Shown here in pieces: positions 7,817-16,455 of a stretch of DNA of 64,000 bases; the stretch's first letter is position 1; each line of letters begins with the position of its first letter. A model generated the notes under the pieces. That model had not been told where the DNA came from and searched no databases. It saw only the letters and a list, made by a program, of their open reading frames with translations. Source of the DNA: JAHEEL01 sp963836085 (lineage in GTDB: Bacteria > Actinomycetota > Acidimicrobiia > Spongiisociales > UBA5794); NCBI GenBank assembly GCA_963836085.1, contig CAWIHT010000009.1, positions 1 through 64,000 of the forward strand. The letters are read 5' to 3'. Position numbers and translations under genes: made by a program.

Positions 7817-9582
7817 AGGGGCCAGATGATGGGCACGAGAGCGACGATACCGACGGTCGCGATGAGGGTCAGCGGCAAGCCGAGGCGCAGATAGTCGGTG
7901 AAGCGGTAGCCGCCGGGTCCGTAGACCATCGTGTTCGTCGGGAACCCGACCGGGGTGAGGAAGCTGAGGGCGCCGGCCACGGCGATGGCGATCGCGAACG
8001 GTCTTGGGTCGCTGCCAAGTTCGGCTGCGATCGAGAATCCGATCGGCACAAGCAGCAGGATGGCTGCCTTGTTGGTGATGAGTTCTTTGAGGACCATCGT
8101 GAGTATGACGAGAGCGGCCAGCACGGCGACGACGCCGATGGGTTCGGTGAGGGCGAGGATGCCGTCGGCGAGGACGGTCGCGAGACCGCTCACCTCCATG
8201 GCCTGTGCCAGGGCGAACGCAGCAGCGATCGTGATAATCACATCGAGATCGACCGATCGCCTGGCATCCGTCGGGGAGACGGTGCCGGAGATGACCAGCA
8301 CGGCTACGCCGGCAAGGGCCGCCGTCACGAGGGGGAGGAGTCCGCTCGCCGTTGCGGCGATGATGCCGACGGTTACGACTGCGACAATTCCCGCTCGTGG
8401 CGAAGTGCGCGGTGCCGCGGGGCGGATCGGCGAGATCAGCAGGAAGTCGACCCGGTCGCGCCATCGGGCGGCGAACCCGGAGTCACCGAGGACGAGCAGT
8501 GTGTCGCCGACACGCAGCGGGACGTCGCCGATCTTCGAATCGACCGGGCGGCCGGATCGATGAACGGCGACGACGGCGGCGAGGTAGCGACTTCGGAAAT
8601 CGGCCTCCTTGACGGTCTTGCCGACGAGGGGAGAGGCGGCGCCGATGACCGCCTCGAAGTATTCGATCTCGGCGTTGCCGGTCTCCGAGATGTTGACGGA
8701 CTCGGCCGGTTCGAGACCCGGCACGGCCTCGAGGTCGAGCACGTCATCGACGCGGCCGGCGAATCTGAGGCGATCGCCGCCGTGGACGGTTGCCGTCGGT
8801 GCGACCGGTGCGAGCGTCTCGCCGTCCCGTTCGAGAGCGATGAGATACACGCCCTGTAGTTGGCGCAGGCCGATGCCCGCCACGGTCTGACCATCGGCGG
8901 GACTGCCGGGCCGAACGTGCATGTCGACGACGAACTCGCGCAGGCCTCCGCCCTTGCTGGTAGCCGTCGATTCGCGCTTCGGTAGCAGTTGCATCGTGAG
9001 GAACGGCAGCGCGATGAGACAGACGATGGCAATTGGCAGACCAACCGGCGTCATCTCGAAGAATCCGAGCGGTTCCTGGCCGATCTCCTCGAGAAGTCCG
9101 GACACGGCAACGTTGGTCGCGGTGCCCATGATCGTCACGACACCACCGAGGATCGCCGCAAACGACAGCGGCATGAGGTAGCGCGACACTGGCTGGTTGC
9201 GCGTCCGTGCCCATGCCTCGACCTGGGGAATCAGCATCGCGACGATGGGGGTGTTGTTCAAGATGCTCGACGCTGCGGTCGTTGGAACCGTCATTCGCCA
9301 GAGTGATGTGGTCGGCGAACCGCCTCCGTCGAAGACCCGGGCGGCAAGCGGGGCGAGGCTCCCGGTTCGCCCAACGGCCCCTGCGAGCACGTAGAGGGCC
9401 GCGATCGTGAACGGAGCCGGATTCGAGAATCCGGAGAGGGCCTGGCTCGGGGTGACGACGCCGGGGACGAGCACGAGAACGAGACCACCGAGCATCACGG
9501 CCGAGGGCGGGAACCACTCGCGCATCAGCGCAACCGCCACGATCAACAAGATGATCAGTGTGTACCAGGCTTCCCAGCTCAT
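7813..9582 (-). CDS. SLC13/DASS-family permease with two TrkA-C domains, probable sulfate transporter (copy 1)
   Basis: This 589-residue membrane protein has a split transporter fold. About six N-terminal helices are followed by two soluble RCK-C/TrkA-C-like domains at about residues 215-300 and 305-390, then a second hydrophobic half. SNTP-like loops appear as SILNNTPIVAMLIP in the first half and GFPTNTMVYGPGGYRFTDY in the second, matching the family's substrate and sodium-binding hairpins. Members with this layout (SLT/SAC1-like) often move sulfate. The position divergent from cysDNC and coupled to cysQ supports sulfate uptake, but dicarboxylate or other anions cannot be excluded. The start ATG is at 9582, 73 bases from the divergent cysD. 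Confidence 0.85.
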   Translation of the reverse strand: MSWEAWYTLIILLIVAVALMREWFPPSAVMLGGLVLVLVPGVVTPSQALSGFSNPAPFTIAALYVLAGAVGRTGSLAPLAARVFDGGGSPTTSLWRMTVPTTAASSILNNTPIVAMLIPQVEAWARTRNQPVSRYLMPLSFAAILGGVVTIMGTATNVAVSGLLEEIGQEPLGFFEMTPVGLPIAIVCLIALPFLTMQLLPKRESTATSKGGGLREFVVDMHVRPGSPADGQTVAGIGLRQLQGVYLIALERDGETLAPVAPTATVHGGDRLRFAGRVDDVLDLEAVPGLEPAESVNISETGNAEIEYFEAVIGAASPLVGKTVKEADFRSRYLAAVVAVHRSGRPVDSKIGDVPLRVGDTLLVLGDSGFAARWRDRVDFLLISPIRPAAPRTSPRAGIVAVVTVGIIAATASGLLPLVTAALAGVAVLVISGTVSPTDARRSVDLDVIITIAAAFALAQAMEVSGLATVLADGILALTEPIGVVAVLAALVILTMVLKELITNKAAILLLVPIGFSIAAELGSDPRPFAIAIAVAGALSFLTPVGFPTNTMVYGPGGYRFTDYLRLGLPLTLIATVGIVALVPIIWPL

Positions 9583-9640
9583 CGGCGACGGCCCCCATTT
9601 CTGCCTGCGGATACGTTACCGGCTGGGCGTTCGGTGAGCC

Positions 9641-9646
9641 TATCCT
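9641..9646 (+). promoter_or_regulatory. Candidate -10 element of cysD (copy 1)
   Basis: TATCCT fits the actinobacterial TANNNT -10 pattern and ends 9 bases before the cysD ATG at 9656, which leaves room for only a leaderless or near-leaderless transcript. No Shine-Dalgarno is visible before the start. The same sequence is present before copy 2. Confidence 0.45.
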
Positions 9647-9655
9647 CGACGATCC

Positions 9656-10561
9656 ATGGAATATCAACTTTCTCACCTCAGCGAGCTGGAAGCTGAGGGG
9701 ATCCACATCATCAGGGAGGCGGTCGCCGAATCCGAGCGACCGGTACTCCTGTTCTCGGGCGGTAAGGACTCGGCGGTGCTGCTGTGGCTTGCCGTAAAGG
9801 CGTTCTCTCCAGCACGGCTTCCATTCCCCGTCATGCACGTCGACACCGGTCACAACTTTCCGGAAGTGATCGAGTTCCGCGACCGGATCGTCGCCGAACT
9901 CGACGCCGAACTGATCGTCGCGTCGGTGCAGGATGCCATCGACGAAGGACGGGTCGCTGAAGACACCGGCCCGCGGGCCAGCAGGAACCGGCTCCAGACC
10001 GAACCGCTCCTCAGGGCGATCGAATCCCACAAGTACGACTCGGTGTTCGGCGGAGGGCGGCGAGACGAAGAGAAGGCCCGGGCGAAAGAGCGCGTGTTCT
10101 CATTCCGCGACGACTTCGGACAGTGGGACCCCAAGAACCAGCGGCCGGAGTTGTGGAACCTCTACAACGGCCGCCATCGAAATGGCGAGCACATGCGTGT
10201 GTTCCCGATCTCGAACTGGACCGAGATGGATGTGTGGCAGTACATCGAGCGAGAGAACATCGAACTCCCTTCGGTGTACTTCTCCCACCAGCGTCTCGTC
10301 TTCGAGCGCGATGGCATGCTGATGGCCGAGTCCGATGTCATCCAACGTTTCGACCATGAAGAGGTCTTCGAGGCCACCGTCCGATTCCGCACCGTGGGCG
10401 ACATGTCATGCACCGGTGCGTTCCCATCCACCGCGGCCACGCTCGCCGACATCATTGACGAGGTGTCCGCATCACGCATCACCGAGCGAGGCGCAAGCCG
10501 TGCCGACGACCTGACAGCCGAGGCTGCCATGGAAGATCGGAAGCGGGAGGGGTACTTCTAG
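9656..10561 (+). CDS. cysD: Sulfate adenylyltransferase subunit 2 (copy 1)
   Basis: This 301-residue N-type ATP pyrophosphatase makes adenosine 5'-phosphosulfate from sulfate and ATP together with CysN. The PP-loop is LFSGGKDSAVLLWLA, followed by HVDTGHNFPEVIEFRD, and the family-specific FGGGRRDEEKARAKERVFS and FPISNWTEMDVWQYI. The length is typical. It is directly followed by cysN with no spacer (stop 10561, next ATG 10562). The protein is identical to copy 2, with one synonymous difference at 10006. Confidence 0.96.
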   Translation: MEYQLSHLSELEAEGIHIIREAVAESERPVLLFSGGKDSAVLLWLAVKAFSPARLPFPVMHVDTGHNFPEVIEFRDRIVAELDAELIVASVQDAIDEGRVAEDTGPRASRNRLQTEPLLRAIESHKYDSVFGGGRRDEEKARAKERVFSFRDDFGQWDPKNQRPELWNLYNGRHRNGEHMRVFPISNWTEMDVWQYIERENIELPSVYFSHQRLVFERDGMLMAESDVIQRFDHEEVFEATVRFRTVGDMSCTGAFPSTAATLADIIDEVSASRITERGASRADDLTAEAAMEDRKREGYF

Positions 10562-11824
10562 ATGTCCATGGAATTGGTACGGCTGGCTACGACCGGGTCG
10601 GTCGATGACGGCAAGAGCACGCTGATCGGCCGGATGCTCTACGACACCAAACAGATCTTCCAAGACCAGCTCGAGGCGATCGAGACCGCGAGCAAGAATC
10701 GCGGCAACGACTACGTCGATCTTGCGCTGCTCACCGATGGCCTTCGGGCCGAACGCGAACAGGGCATCACGATCGATGTCGCGTACCGGTACTTCGCCAC
10801 GCCGAAACGCAAGTTCGTGCTCGCCGACACGCCCGGTCACATCCAATACACCCGCAACATGGTCACCGGCGCTTCGATGGCCGACATCGTCCTGCTGCTG
10901 GTCGACGCCCGTGCCGGGATTCTCGAGCAGACGAGGCGCCACTCGTTCATCACGTCGCTCTTGCAGGTCCCTCACCTGGTGCTCTGCGTCAACAAGATGG
11001 ATCTCGTCGACTACTCGCAGGAGCGGTACGACGAGATCGTCGATGAGTTTCGGAAGTTCGCGGCGCGCCTCGACATCCACGATCTCCGGTTCGTGCCGAT
11101 CTCGGCGCTCGAGGGCGACAACGTCGTCGACGAATCGGACAAGATGCCGTGGTACAAGGGCCAGTCGGTCCTCCACTTGCTCGAAGACATCTACGTGTCA
11201 TCGGACCGGAACCTGATCGACTGTCGGTTCCCGGTTCAGTACGTGATACGCCCCCATCGCCGCGGGTTCCAGGACTACCGGGGCTACGCCGGGCAGATTG
11301 CCGGCGGTGTCTTCAAGCCGGGCGACGATGTCGTGGTGCTGCCCTCCGGGTTCGAGAGCAAGATCGCCAGCATCGACACCTACGACGGTCCGGTGGATGA
11401 AGCGATGCCGCCGATGTCGGTGACGATGCGTCTCGAAGACGACATCGATATCTCACGCGGTGACATGATCTGCCGGCCCCACAACCAGCCGGAAGTGGGG
11501 CAGGAGATCGACGCGATGGTGTGCTGGCTCAGCGAGACCGCCGTGCTGCGACCGGGCGCCAAGTACGCCATCAAACACACGACCCGATGGGCACGGACCC
11601 TCGTCAAGGATCTCCAGTACCGCCTCGACATCAACACGCTCCACCGGGACGAGTCCGCCGACCAACTCGTGCTGAACGAGATCGGCCGGATCCGCTTGCG
11701 CACGACGCAGCCGCTTTTCTTCGATCCCTATCGCCAGAATCGCGAGACGGGTTCGTTCATCCTCGTCGATGAAGCGACGAACGCCACGGTGGGGGCGGGG
11801 ATGATCACCGGGCTGGCTCAATGA
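10562..11824 (+). CDS. cysN: Sulfate adenylyltransferase subunit 1, GTPase (copy 1)
   Basis: This EF-Tu-like GTPase powers APS synthesis with CysD. Nucleotide-binding motifs are GSVDDGKSTLIG (G1), GITIDVAYRYF (G2), DTPGH (G3), NKMD (G4) and SAL (G5). Beta-barrel domains 2 and 3 follow. At 420 residues it is a stand-alone CysN without a fused APS kinase, and cysC overlaps its stop by 4 bases. Three substitutions against copy 2 (11134, 11350, 11716) are synonymous, and one changes the penultimate residue (L to P). Confidence 0.96.
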   Translation: MSMELVRLATTGSVDDGKSTLIGRMLYDTKQIFQDQLEAIETASKNRGNDYVDLALLTDGLRAEREQGITIDVAYRYFATPKRKFVLADTPGHIQYTRNMVTGASMADIVLLLVDARAGILEQTRRHSFITSLLQVPHLVLCVNKMDLVDYSQERYDEIVDEFRKFAARLDIHDLRFVPISALEGDNVVDESDKMPWYKGQSVLHLLEDIYVSSDRNLIDCRFPVQYVIRPHRRGFQDYRGYAGQIAGGVFKPGDDVVVLPSGFESKIASIDTYDGPVDEAMPPMSVTMRLEDDIDISRGDMICRPHNQPEVGQEIDAMVCWLSETAVLRPGAKYAIKHTTRWARTLVKDLQYRLDINTLHRDESADQLVLNEIGRIRLRTTQPLFFDPYRQNRETGSFILVDEATNATVGAGMITGLAQ

Positions 11825-12669
11825 CCGAGAACGTCGTCTGGCACCCCGGAGCCGTCGACCGCTCCGAGCGCGCCGCGGTGACCGGCGGTCCCGGGATGAC
11901 CGTGTGGATGACCGGCCTCTCCGGAAGCGGCAAGTCGACCATTGCGGCGCTTGTCGAGGAGGAACTGATCAACGCTGGTCGAGCCGCGTACTCGCTTGAC
12001 GGTGACAACGTGCGGCACGGACTCAATGGAGACCTCGGATTCAGCGCAGATGACCGGACCGAGAACGTGCGACGGAACGGTGAGGTTGCCCGCCTGATGG
12101 CGGACGCCGGCCTCGTGGTGCTCGTGCCGGTGATCAGCCCCTATCAGCGGGATCGGGACACGGTTCGTGCTGCTCACGAGCGCGCCGGGATCCCCTTCGT
12201 CGAGGTCTACATCGCGACGTCGATCGACGTGTGCGAGGCACGCGACCCCAAGGGCCTCTACGCCAGGGCCCGTGCCGGAGACCTCCCCAACTTCACCGGT
12301 ATCGACGATCCGTACGAGGAACCGGTGGAGGAGAACCATCCCGTCGAGCACGACGGATGCGTCGGCGCCGACCGACTCGCACAGGTTTGCGAGCACGTTG
12401 GCGAATGTGATGCGGGTGGCGAGGTAGGCATTCGACGCGTACTTGATCATCTCAGACGACGGTGGGTCGGTAATCACCACCGGGGCGTCGATGCCTCGAT
12501 ACATCTCCGTCAGCGTCTCTGCCGCCGAGTCGATCCTCGCCCCGATCACGATGCGGTCGGGGTGGAAGAAGTCGTGGACCGCGGAGCCCTCCCTCAGGAA
12601 TTCCGGGTTCGACACGACCGCGGCATCGACGCCGCGGGCGTCGAGGTAGTCCTGGAATCTCGCGACTGA
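11821..12669 (+). CDS. cysC: Adenylylsulfate kinase, chimeric at the duplication junction (copy 1)
   Basis: APS kinase phosphorylates APS to PAPS. The kinase core is intact through about residue 169, with P-loop GLSGSGKST, substrate segment DGDNVRHGL, DRTENVRR and the lid/C-terminal region RDPKGLYARARAGDLPNFTG. After EEPV the sequence enters a 9-base filler and then antisense ugd sequence, giving a 113-residue unrelated tail. The native last 27 or so residues, seen in copy 2 from the codons for VDPDLRV to INA, are lost. Whether the truncated kinase folds is uncertain. The start overlaps the cysN stop by 4 bases. Confidence 0.8.
   Translation: MTENVVWHPGAVDRSERAAVTGGPGMTVWMTGLSGSGKSTIAALVEEELINAGRAAYSLDGDNVRHGLNGDLGFSADDRTENVRRNGEVARLMADAGLVVLVPVISPYQRDRDTVRAAHERAGIPFVEVYIATSIDVCEARDPKGLYARARAGDLPNFTGIDDPYEEPVEENHPVEHDGCVGADRLAQVCEHVGECDAGGEVGIRRVLDHLRRRWVGNHHRGVDASIHLRQRLCRRVDPRPDHDAVGVEEVVDRGALPQEFRVRHDRGIDAAGVEVVLESRD
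12327..12335. other. Duplication junction with 9-base filler
   Basis: GGAGGAGAA lies between the end of unit 1 (cysC reading ...GAGGAACCGGT) and the start of unit 2 (ugd reading CCATCCCGTCGAG...). It matches neither the natural continuation of cysC at 19128 nor the sequence left of 5536 in ugd. Short non-templated filler of this kind is typical of end-joining or template switching; an assembly join is the alternative. Confidence 0.8.
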
Positions 12670-13044
12670 TCCGACCGGAACGGTCGACTTCATCGCGACG
12701 ACGACCCCCGGTTCGAGCGAGCCGGCCATGGCATCGAGCGCGGCCTCGATCGTTGCCAGATCGGCGGAGCCATCGGCCGATGGCGGTGTCGGGAGTGCGA
12801 TCATCACGACGAGCGCATCGGCGACGGCCTCGTTGTTGTCGGCGTGGAATGTCAGGAGACCGCTGCCCACGGTCTTGGAGAGGATCGGTCCCAGGCCGGC
12901 CTCGTGCAGCGGCACTCCACCGGCCTGCAACTGAGCCAGTCGTTCTGGATCGGCCTCACCGATACGGACGCGATGCCCGAGGGCGGCGAGTCCGGCTCCG
13001 GTGACGAGTCCGACGTAGCCGGCTCCGATCACTGCGATGTTCAT
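12336..13044 (-). pseudogene. ugd: Truncated UDP-glucose 6-dehydrogenase (copy 2)
   Basis: This is the first 235 or so codons of ugd, from the ATG at 13044 to ASVVLDGM. It has the NAD-binding domain but lacks the catalytic GGSCFPKD and the whole UDP-binding domain. The reading frame does not stop at the junction: it continues antisense through cysC down to 11818, predicting a chimeric protein of about 409 residues. Two of the three substitutions against copy 1 alter the protein (A to V at 12395, M to T at 12509), consistent with loss of constraint. It is still divergent from its own GT2 copy and would share the same promoter region as the intact gene. Confidence 0.9.
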
Positions 13045-13147
13045 GGGGTTCCCCGGTCTGAAGCTGCAACCAGGATAAGCGAGTGGGAGCCCGACTACCG
13101 GACGACCGCGATTGCCCGAGCCGGGCCGGTTCGACCACAATGGGCTC

Positions 13148-13843
13148 ATGAAGCTCTCTGTGGTCATCCCGGTGTATAACGAAGCGTCGACGATCCGTGA
13201 ACTCGTCGAGGCGGTGAAGGCCGCTCCCGTCGACGATGTGGAGATCATCGTTGTCGACGACTGTTCGACCGACGGCACCAGGGAGGTGCTCGCCACCGAC
13301 ATCGAGCCGATTGTCGACACTGTTGTCTATCACGCAGTGAATCAGGGCAAGGGCGCAGCGTTGCGCACCGGGTTTGCCGAGGTAACCGGCGATGTGATCG
13401 TGATCCAGGATGCCGATCTCGAGTACGACCCGCAGGAGTACCCCGTTCTGCTGGAACCGATCGAGCAGGACCGGGCCGACGTGGTCTACGGGTCGCGGTT
13501 CATGGGCGGTCGGCCCCACCGGGTCGTCTACTTCTGGCACATGGTGGGAAACCGGTTCCTGACGCTGCTCTCGAATATGGCGACGAATCTGAACCTCACC
13601 GACATGGAGACGTGCTACAAGATGATGCGGAGCGAGGTCGTCGCCTCGCTCGACCTGCAGGAGGACCGGTTCGGTATCGAACCGGAGATGACCGCCAAGA
13701 TCGCCAAGGGCGGCTGGCGGATCTACGAAGTCGGCATCTCCTACTACGGCCGCACCTATGACGAAGGCAAGAAGATCGGCTGGAGGGACGGCGTGCGTGC
13801 CGTCTACGCCATCGGCAAGTACAACTTCGGAGGGCGGCGCTAG
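13148..13843 (+). CDS. GT2 glycosyltransferase, dolichyl-phosphate-mannose-synthase-like (copy 2)
   Basis: This is the second copy of the GT2 at 6348-7043, with the same 231-residue protein, including DCSTDGT and QDADLEYDP. I saw no base difference between the copies over this gene. It again shares a CTAG with the convergent cysQ stop. In this copy the divergent ugd partner is truncated. Confidence 0.9.
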   Translation: MKLSVVIPVYNEASTIRELVEAVKAAPVDDVEIIVVDDCSTDGTREVLATDIEPIVDTVVYHAVNQGKGAALRTGFAEVTGDVIVIQDADLEYDPQEYPVLLEPIEQDRADVVYGSRFMGGRPHRVVYFWHMVGNRFLTLLSNMATNLNLTDMETCYKMMRSEVVASLDLQEDRFGIEPEMTAKIAKGGWRIYEVGISYYGRTYDEGKKIGWRDGVRAVYAIGKYNFGGRR

Positions 13844-14616
13844 CCGTCGTTGTCAAGGAGTGCTTCGACCTCGTCGGCGAGGACGCGGCTCGTTGCGATG
13901 AACCCCGGGAGCAGGGTGTCCTCGGCGTTCAGAACGAGGGGGGCGTCGTCGAGCCTGCGTTGGTGGACGCCGGCACTCCGCAACAACGCGACACCGGCAG
14001 CAACATCCCACTCGTTCTTCGGGACGAGCGTCCACGTCGCATCGGACCGGCCGGCCGCGACGAGCGCGAGCTTGTAGGCGACCGACCCCATCGGCGTCAC
14101 GTTCAGGCCCATGTCGAAAAACCGGTCCCATTCGCCGCGTCGAACTTCGGATCGGCTCGCGAGGATCTCGGCCTCCGCCAATGTGGACGCCGTCGCCGGG
14201 GCGCGTGGCCCCACATACGACGGGGGAGTGTCGAGGTCGCCGACGATTCGTTCTCCGGTGGCCGGGTTCATGATCCCGCCGGCGACGGCTTCGCCATCAA
14301 TCGTGAGGCCGATCGACACGCACCACTCCGGGATACCTTCGATGAACTCTCGCGTTCCGTCGATTGGATCGACGATCCACACTCGCGAATGCTCGAGGCG
14401 ATCGAGGTCGTCGGTGGTCTCCTCCGACAGCCACCCCTCGCTGTCCTCGAGCAGGATGGCCCGGATGGCATCGTCGACGGCGATGTCTGCCTCGGTGACC
14501 GGGTCGCCGCCTTCCTTCTTTGTCGAGGCAATGCGCCCCGGGGTGAAGTTCTCGAGCACGGCGCGGGCGGCGTCGAGGGCTTGTCCGATTCTCTGGAGGT
14601 CGGTTGAAGGAGTCAC
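13840..14616 (-). CDS. cysQ: CysQ-like bisphosphate nucleotidase (copy 2)
   Basis: This is the second copy of the FIG-superfamily phosphatase, identical in protein to 7040-7816 (DPIDGTREF metal site, GTG start overlapping the permease stop). Two full copies would double the dosage of PAP recycling if both are expressed. Confidence 0.85.
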   Translation of the reverse strand: MTPSTDLQRIGQALDAARAVLENFTPGRIASTKKEGGDPVTEADIAVDDAIRAILLEDSEGWLSEETTDDLDRLEHSRVWIVDPIDGTREFIEGIPEWCVSIGLTIDGEAVAGGIMNPATGERIVGDLDTPPSYVGPRAPATASTLAEAEILASRSEVRRGEWDRFFDMGLNVTPMGSVAYKLALVAAGRSDATWTLVPKNEWDVAAGVALLRSAGVHQRRLDDAPLVLNAEDTLLPGFIATSRVLADEVEALLDNDG

Positions 14617-16382
14617 AGGGGCCAGATGATGGGCACGAGAGCGACGATACCGACGGTCGCGATGAGGGTCAGCGGCAAGCCGAGGCGCAGATAGTCGGTG
14701 AAGCGGTAGCCGCCGGGTCCGTAGACCATCGTGTTCGTCGGGAACCCGACCGGGGTGAGGAAGCTGAGGGCGCCGGCCACGGCGATGGCGATCGCGAACG
14801 GTCTTGGGTCGCTGCCAAGTTCGGCTGCGATCGAGAATCCGATCGGCACAAGCAGCAGGATGGCTGCCTTGTTGGTGATGAGTTCTTTGAGGACCATCGT
14901 GAGTATGACGAGAGCGGCCAGCACGGCGACGACGCCGATGGGTTCGGTGAGGGCGAGGATGCCGTCGGCGAGGACGGTCGCGAGACCGCTCACCTCCATG
15001 GCCTGTGCCAGGGCGAACGCAGCAGCGATCGTGATAATCACATCGAGATCGACCGATCGCCTGGCATCCGTCGGGGAGACGGTGCCGGAGATGACCAGCA
15101 CGGCTACGCCGGCAAGGGCCGCCGTCACGAGGGGGAGGAGTCCGCTCGCCGTTGCGGCGATGATGCCGACGGTTACGACTGCGACAATTCCCGCTCGTGG
15201 CGAAGTGCGCGGTGCCGCGGGGCGGATCGGCGAGATCAGCAGGAAGTCGACCCGGTCGCGCCATCGGGCGGCGAACCCGGAGTCACCGAGGACGAGCAGT
15301 GTGTCGCCGACACGCAGCGGGACGTCGCCGATCTTCGAATCGACCGGGCGGCCGGATCGATGAACGGCGACGACGGCGGCGAGGTAGCGACTTCGGAAAT
15401 CGGCCTCCTTGACGGTCTTGCCGACGAGGGGAGAGGCGGCGCCGATGACCGCCTCGAAGTATTCGATCTCGGCGTTGCCGGTCTCCGAGATGTTGACGGA
15501 CTCGGCCGGTTCGAGACCCGGCACGGCCTCGAGGTCGAGCACGTCATCGACGCGGCCGGCGAATCTGAGGCGATCGCCGCCGTGGACGGTTGCCGTCGGT
15601 GCGACCGGTGCGAGCGTCTCGCCGTCCCGTTCGAGAGCGATGAGATACACGCCCTGTAGTTGGCGCAGGCCGATGCCCGCCACGGTCTGACCATCGGCGG
15701 GACTGCCGGGCCGAACGTGCATGTCGACGACGAACTCGCGCAGGCCTCCGCCTTTGCTGGTAGCCGTCGATTCGCGCTTCGGTAGCAGTTGCATCGTGAG
15801 GAACGGCAGCGCGATGAGACAGACGATGGCAATTGGCAGACCAACCGGCGTCATCTCGAAGAATCCGAGCGGTTCCTGGCCGATCTCCTCGAGAAGTCCC
15901 GACACGGCAACGTTGGTCGCGGTGCCCATGATCGTCACGACACCACCGAGGATCGCCGCAAACGACAGCGGCATGAGGTAGCGCGACACTGGCTGGTTGC
16001 GCGTCCGTGCCCATGCCTCGACCTGGGGAATCAGCATCGCGACGATGGGGGTGTTGTTCAAGATGCTCGACGCTGCGGTCGTTGGAACCGTCATTCGCCA
16101 GAGTGATGTGGTCGGCGAACCGCCTCCGTCGAAGACCCGGGCGGCAAGCGGGGCGAGGCTCCCGGTTCGCCCAACGGCCCCTGCGAGCACGTAGAGGGCC
16201 GCGATCGTGAACGGAGCCGGATTCGAGAATCCGGAGAGGGCCTGGCTCGGGGTGACGACGCCGGGGACGAGCACGAGAACGAGACCACCGAGCATCACGG
16301 CCGAGGGCGGGAACCACTCGCGCATCAGCGCAACCGCCACGATCAACAAGATGATCAGTGTGTACCAGGCTTCCCAGCTCAT
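14613..16382 (-). CDS. SLC13/DASS-family permease with two TrkA-C domains (copy 2)
   Basis: This is the second copy of the 589-residue probable sulfate permease. The protein is identical to copy 1; the two substitutions seen (15753 and 15900) are synonymous. The layout is unchanged: coupled to cysQ downstream and divergent from cysD. Confidence 0.85.
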   Translation of the reverse strand: MSWEAWYTLIILLIVAVALMREWFPPSAVMLGGLVLVLVPGVVTPSQALSGFSNPAPFTIAALYVLAGAVGRTGSLAPLAARVFDGGGSPTTSLWRMTVPTTAASSILNNTPIVAMLIPQVEAWARTRNQPVSRYLMPLSFAAILGGVVTIMGTATNVAVSGLLEEIGQEPLGFFEMTPVGLPIAIVCLIALPFLTMQLLPKRESTATSKGGGLREFVVDMHVRPGSPADGQTVAGIGLRQLQGVYLIALERDGETLAPVAPTATVHGGDRLRFAGRVDDVLDLEAVPGLEPAESVNISETGNAEIEYFEAVIGAASPLVGKTVKEADFRSRYLAAVVAVHRSGRPVDSKIGDVPLRVGDTLLVLGDSGFAARWRDRVDFLLISPIRPAAPRTSPRAGIVAVVTVGIIAATASGLLPLVTAALAGVAVLVISGTVSPTDARRSVDLDVIITIAAAFALAQAMEVSGLATVLADGILALTEPIGVVAVLAALVILTMVLKELITNKAAILLLVPIGFSIAAELGSDPRPFAIAIAVAGALSFLTPVGFPTNTMVYGPGGYRFTDYLRLGLPLTLIATVGIVALVPIIWPL

Positions 16383-16440
16383 CGGCGACGGCCCCCATTT
16401 CTGCCTGCGGATACGTTACCGGCTGGGCGTTCGGTGAGCC

Positions 16441-16446
16441 TATCCT
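16441..16446 (+). promoter_or_regulatory. Candidate -10 element of cysD (copy 2)
   Basis: TATCCT lies 9 bases before the ATG at 16456, identical to the element before copy 1. It retains everything needed for independent transcription of the second cysDNC set. Confidence 0.45.
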
Positions 16447-16455
16447 CGACGATCC

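Larger units (their letters stand above)
5536..12326. repeat. Tandem duplication, unit 1 (about 6.79 kb)
   Basis: This block is repeated in direct orientation at 12336-19127, with a constant offset of 6800 bases across almost the whole unit. It runs from inside ugd to inside cysC and includes one GT2, cysQ, an SLC13 permease, cysD and cysN. By eye I found 11 substitutions and one 1-base indel. Unit-1 positions and changes to unit 2 are 5595 G>A, 5612 T>G, 5709 A>G, 8953 C>T, 9100 G>C, 10006 G>A, 11134 A>G, 11350 G>A, 11716 T>C, 11814 T>C and 12220 T>C. Unit 2 also has an extra A near 19064. No transposase or flanking inverted repeat was seen. Confidence 0.97.

Noticed and set aside
7804..8859. 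Long plus-strand open frame (about 351 codons) opposite the SLC13 permease, repeated at 14604-15659
   Set aside because: Low-complexity Asp/Arg/Gly-rich translation with no family features; a shadow of the permease in high-GC DNA.
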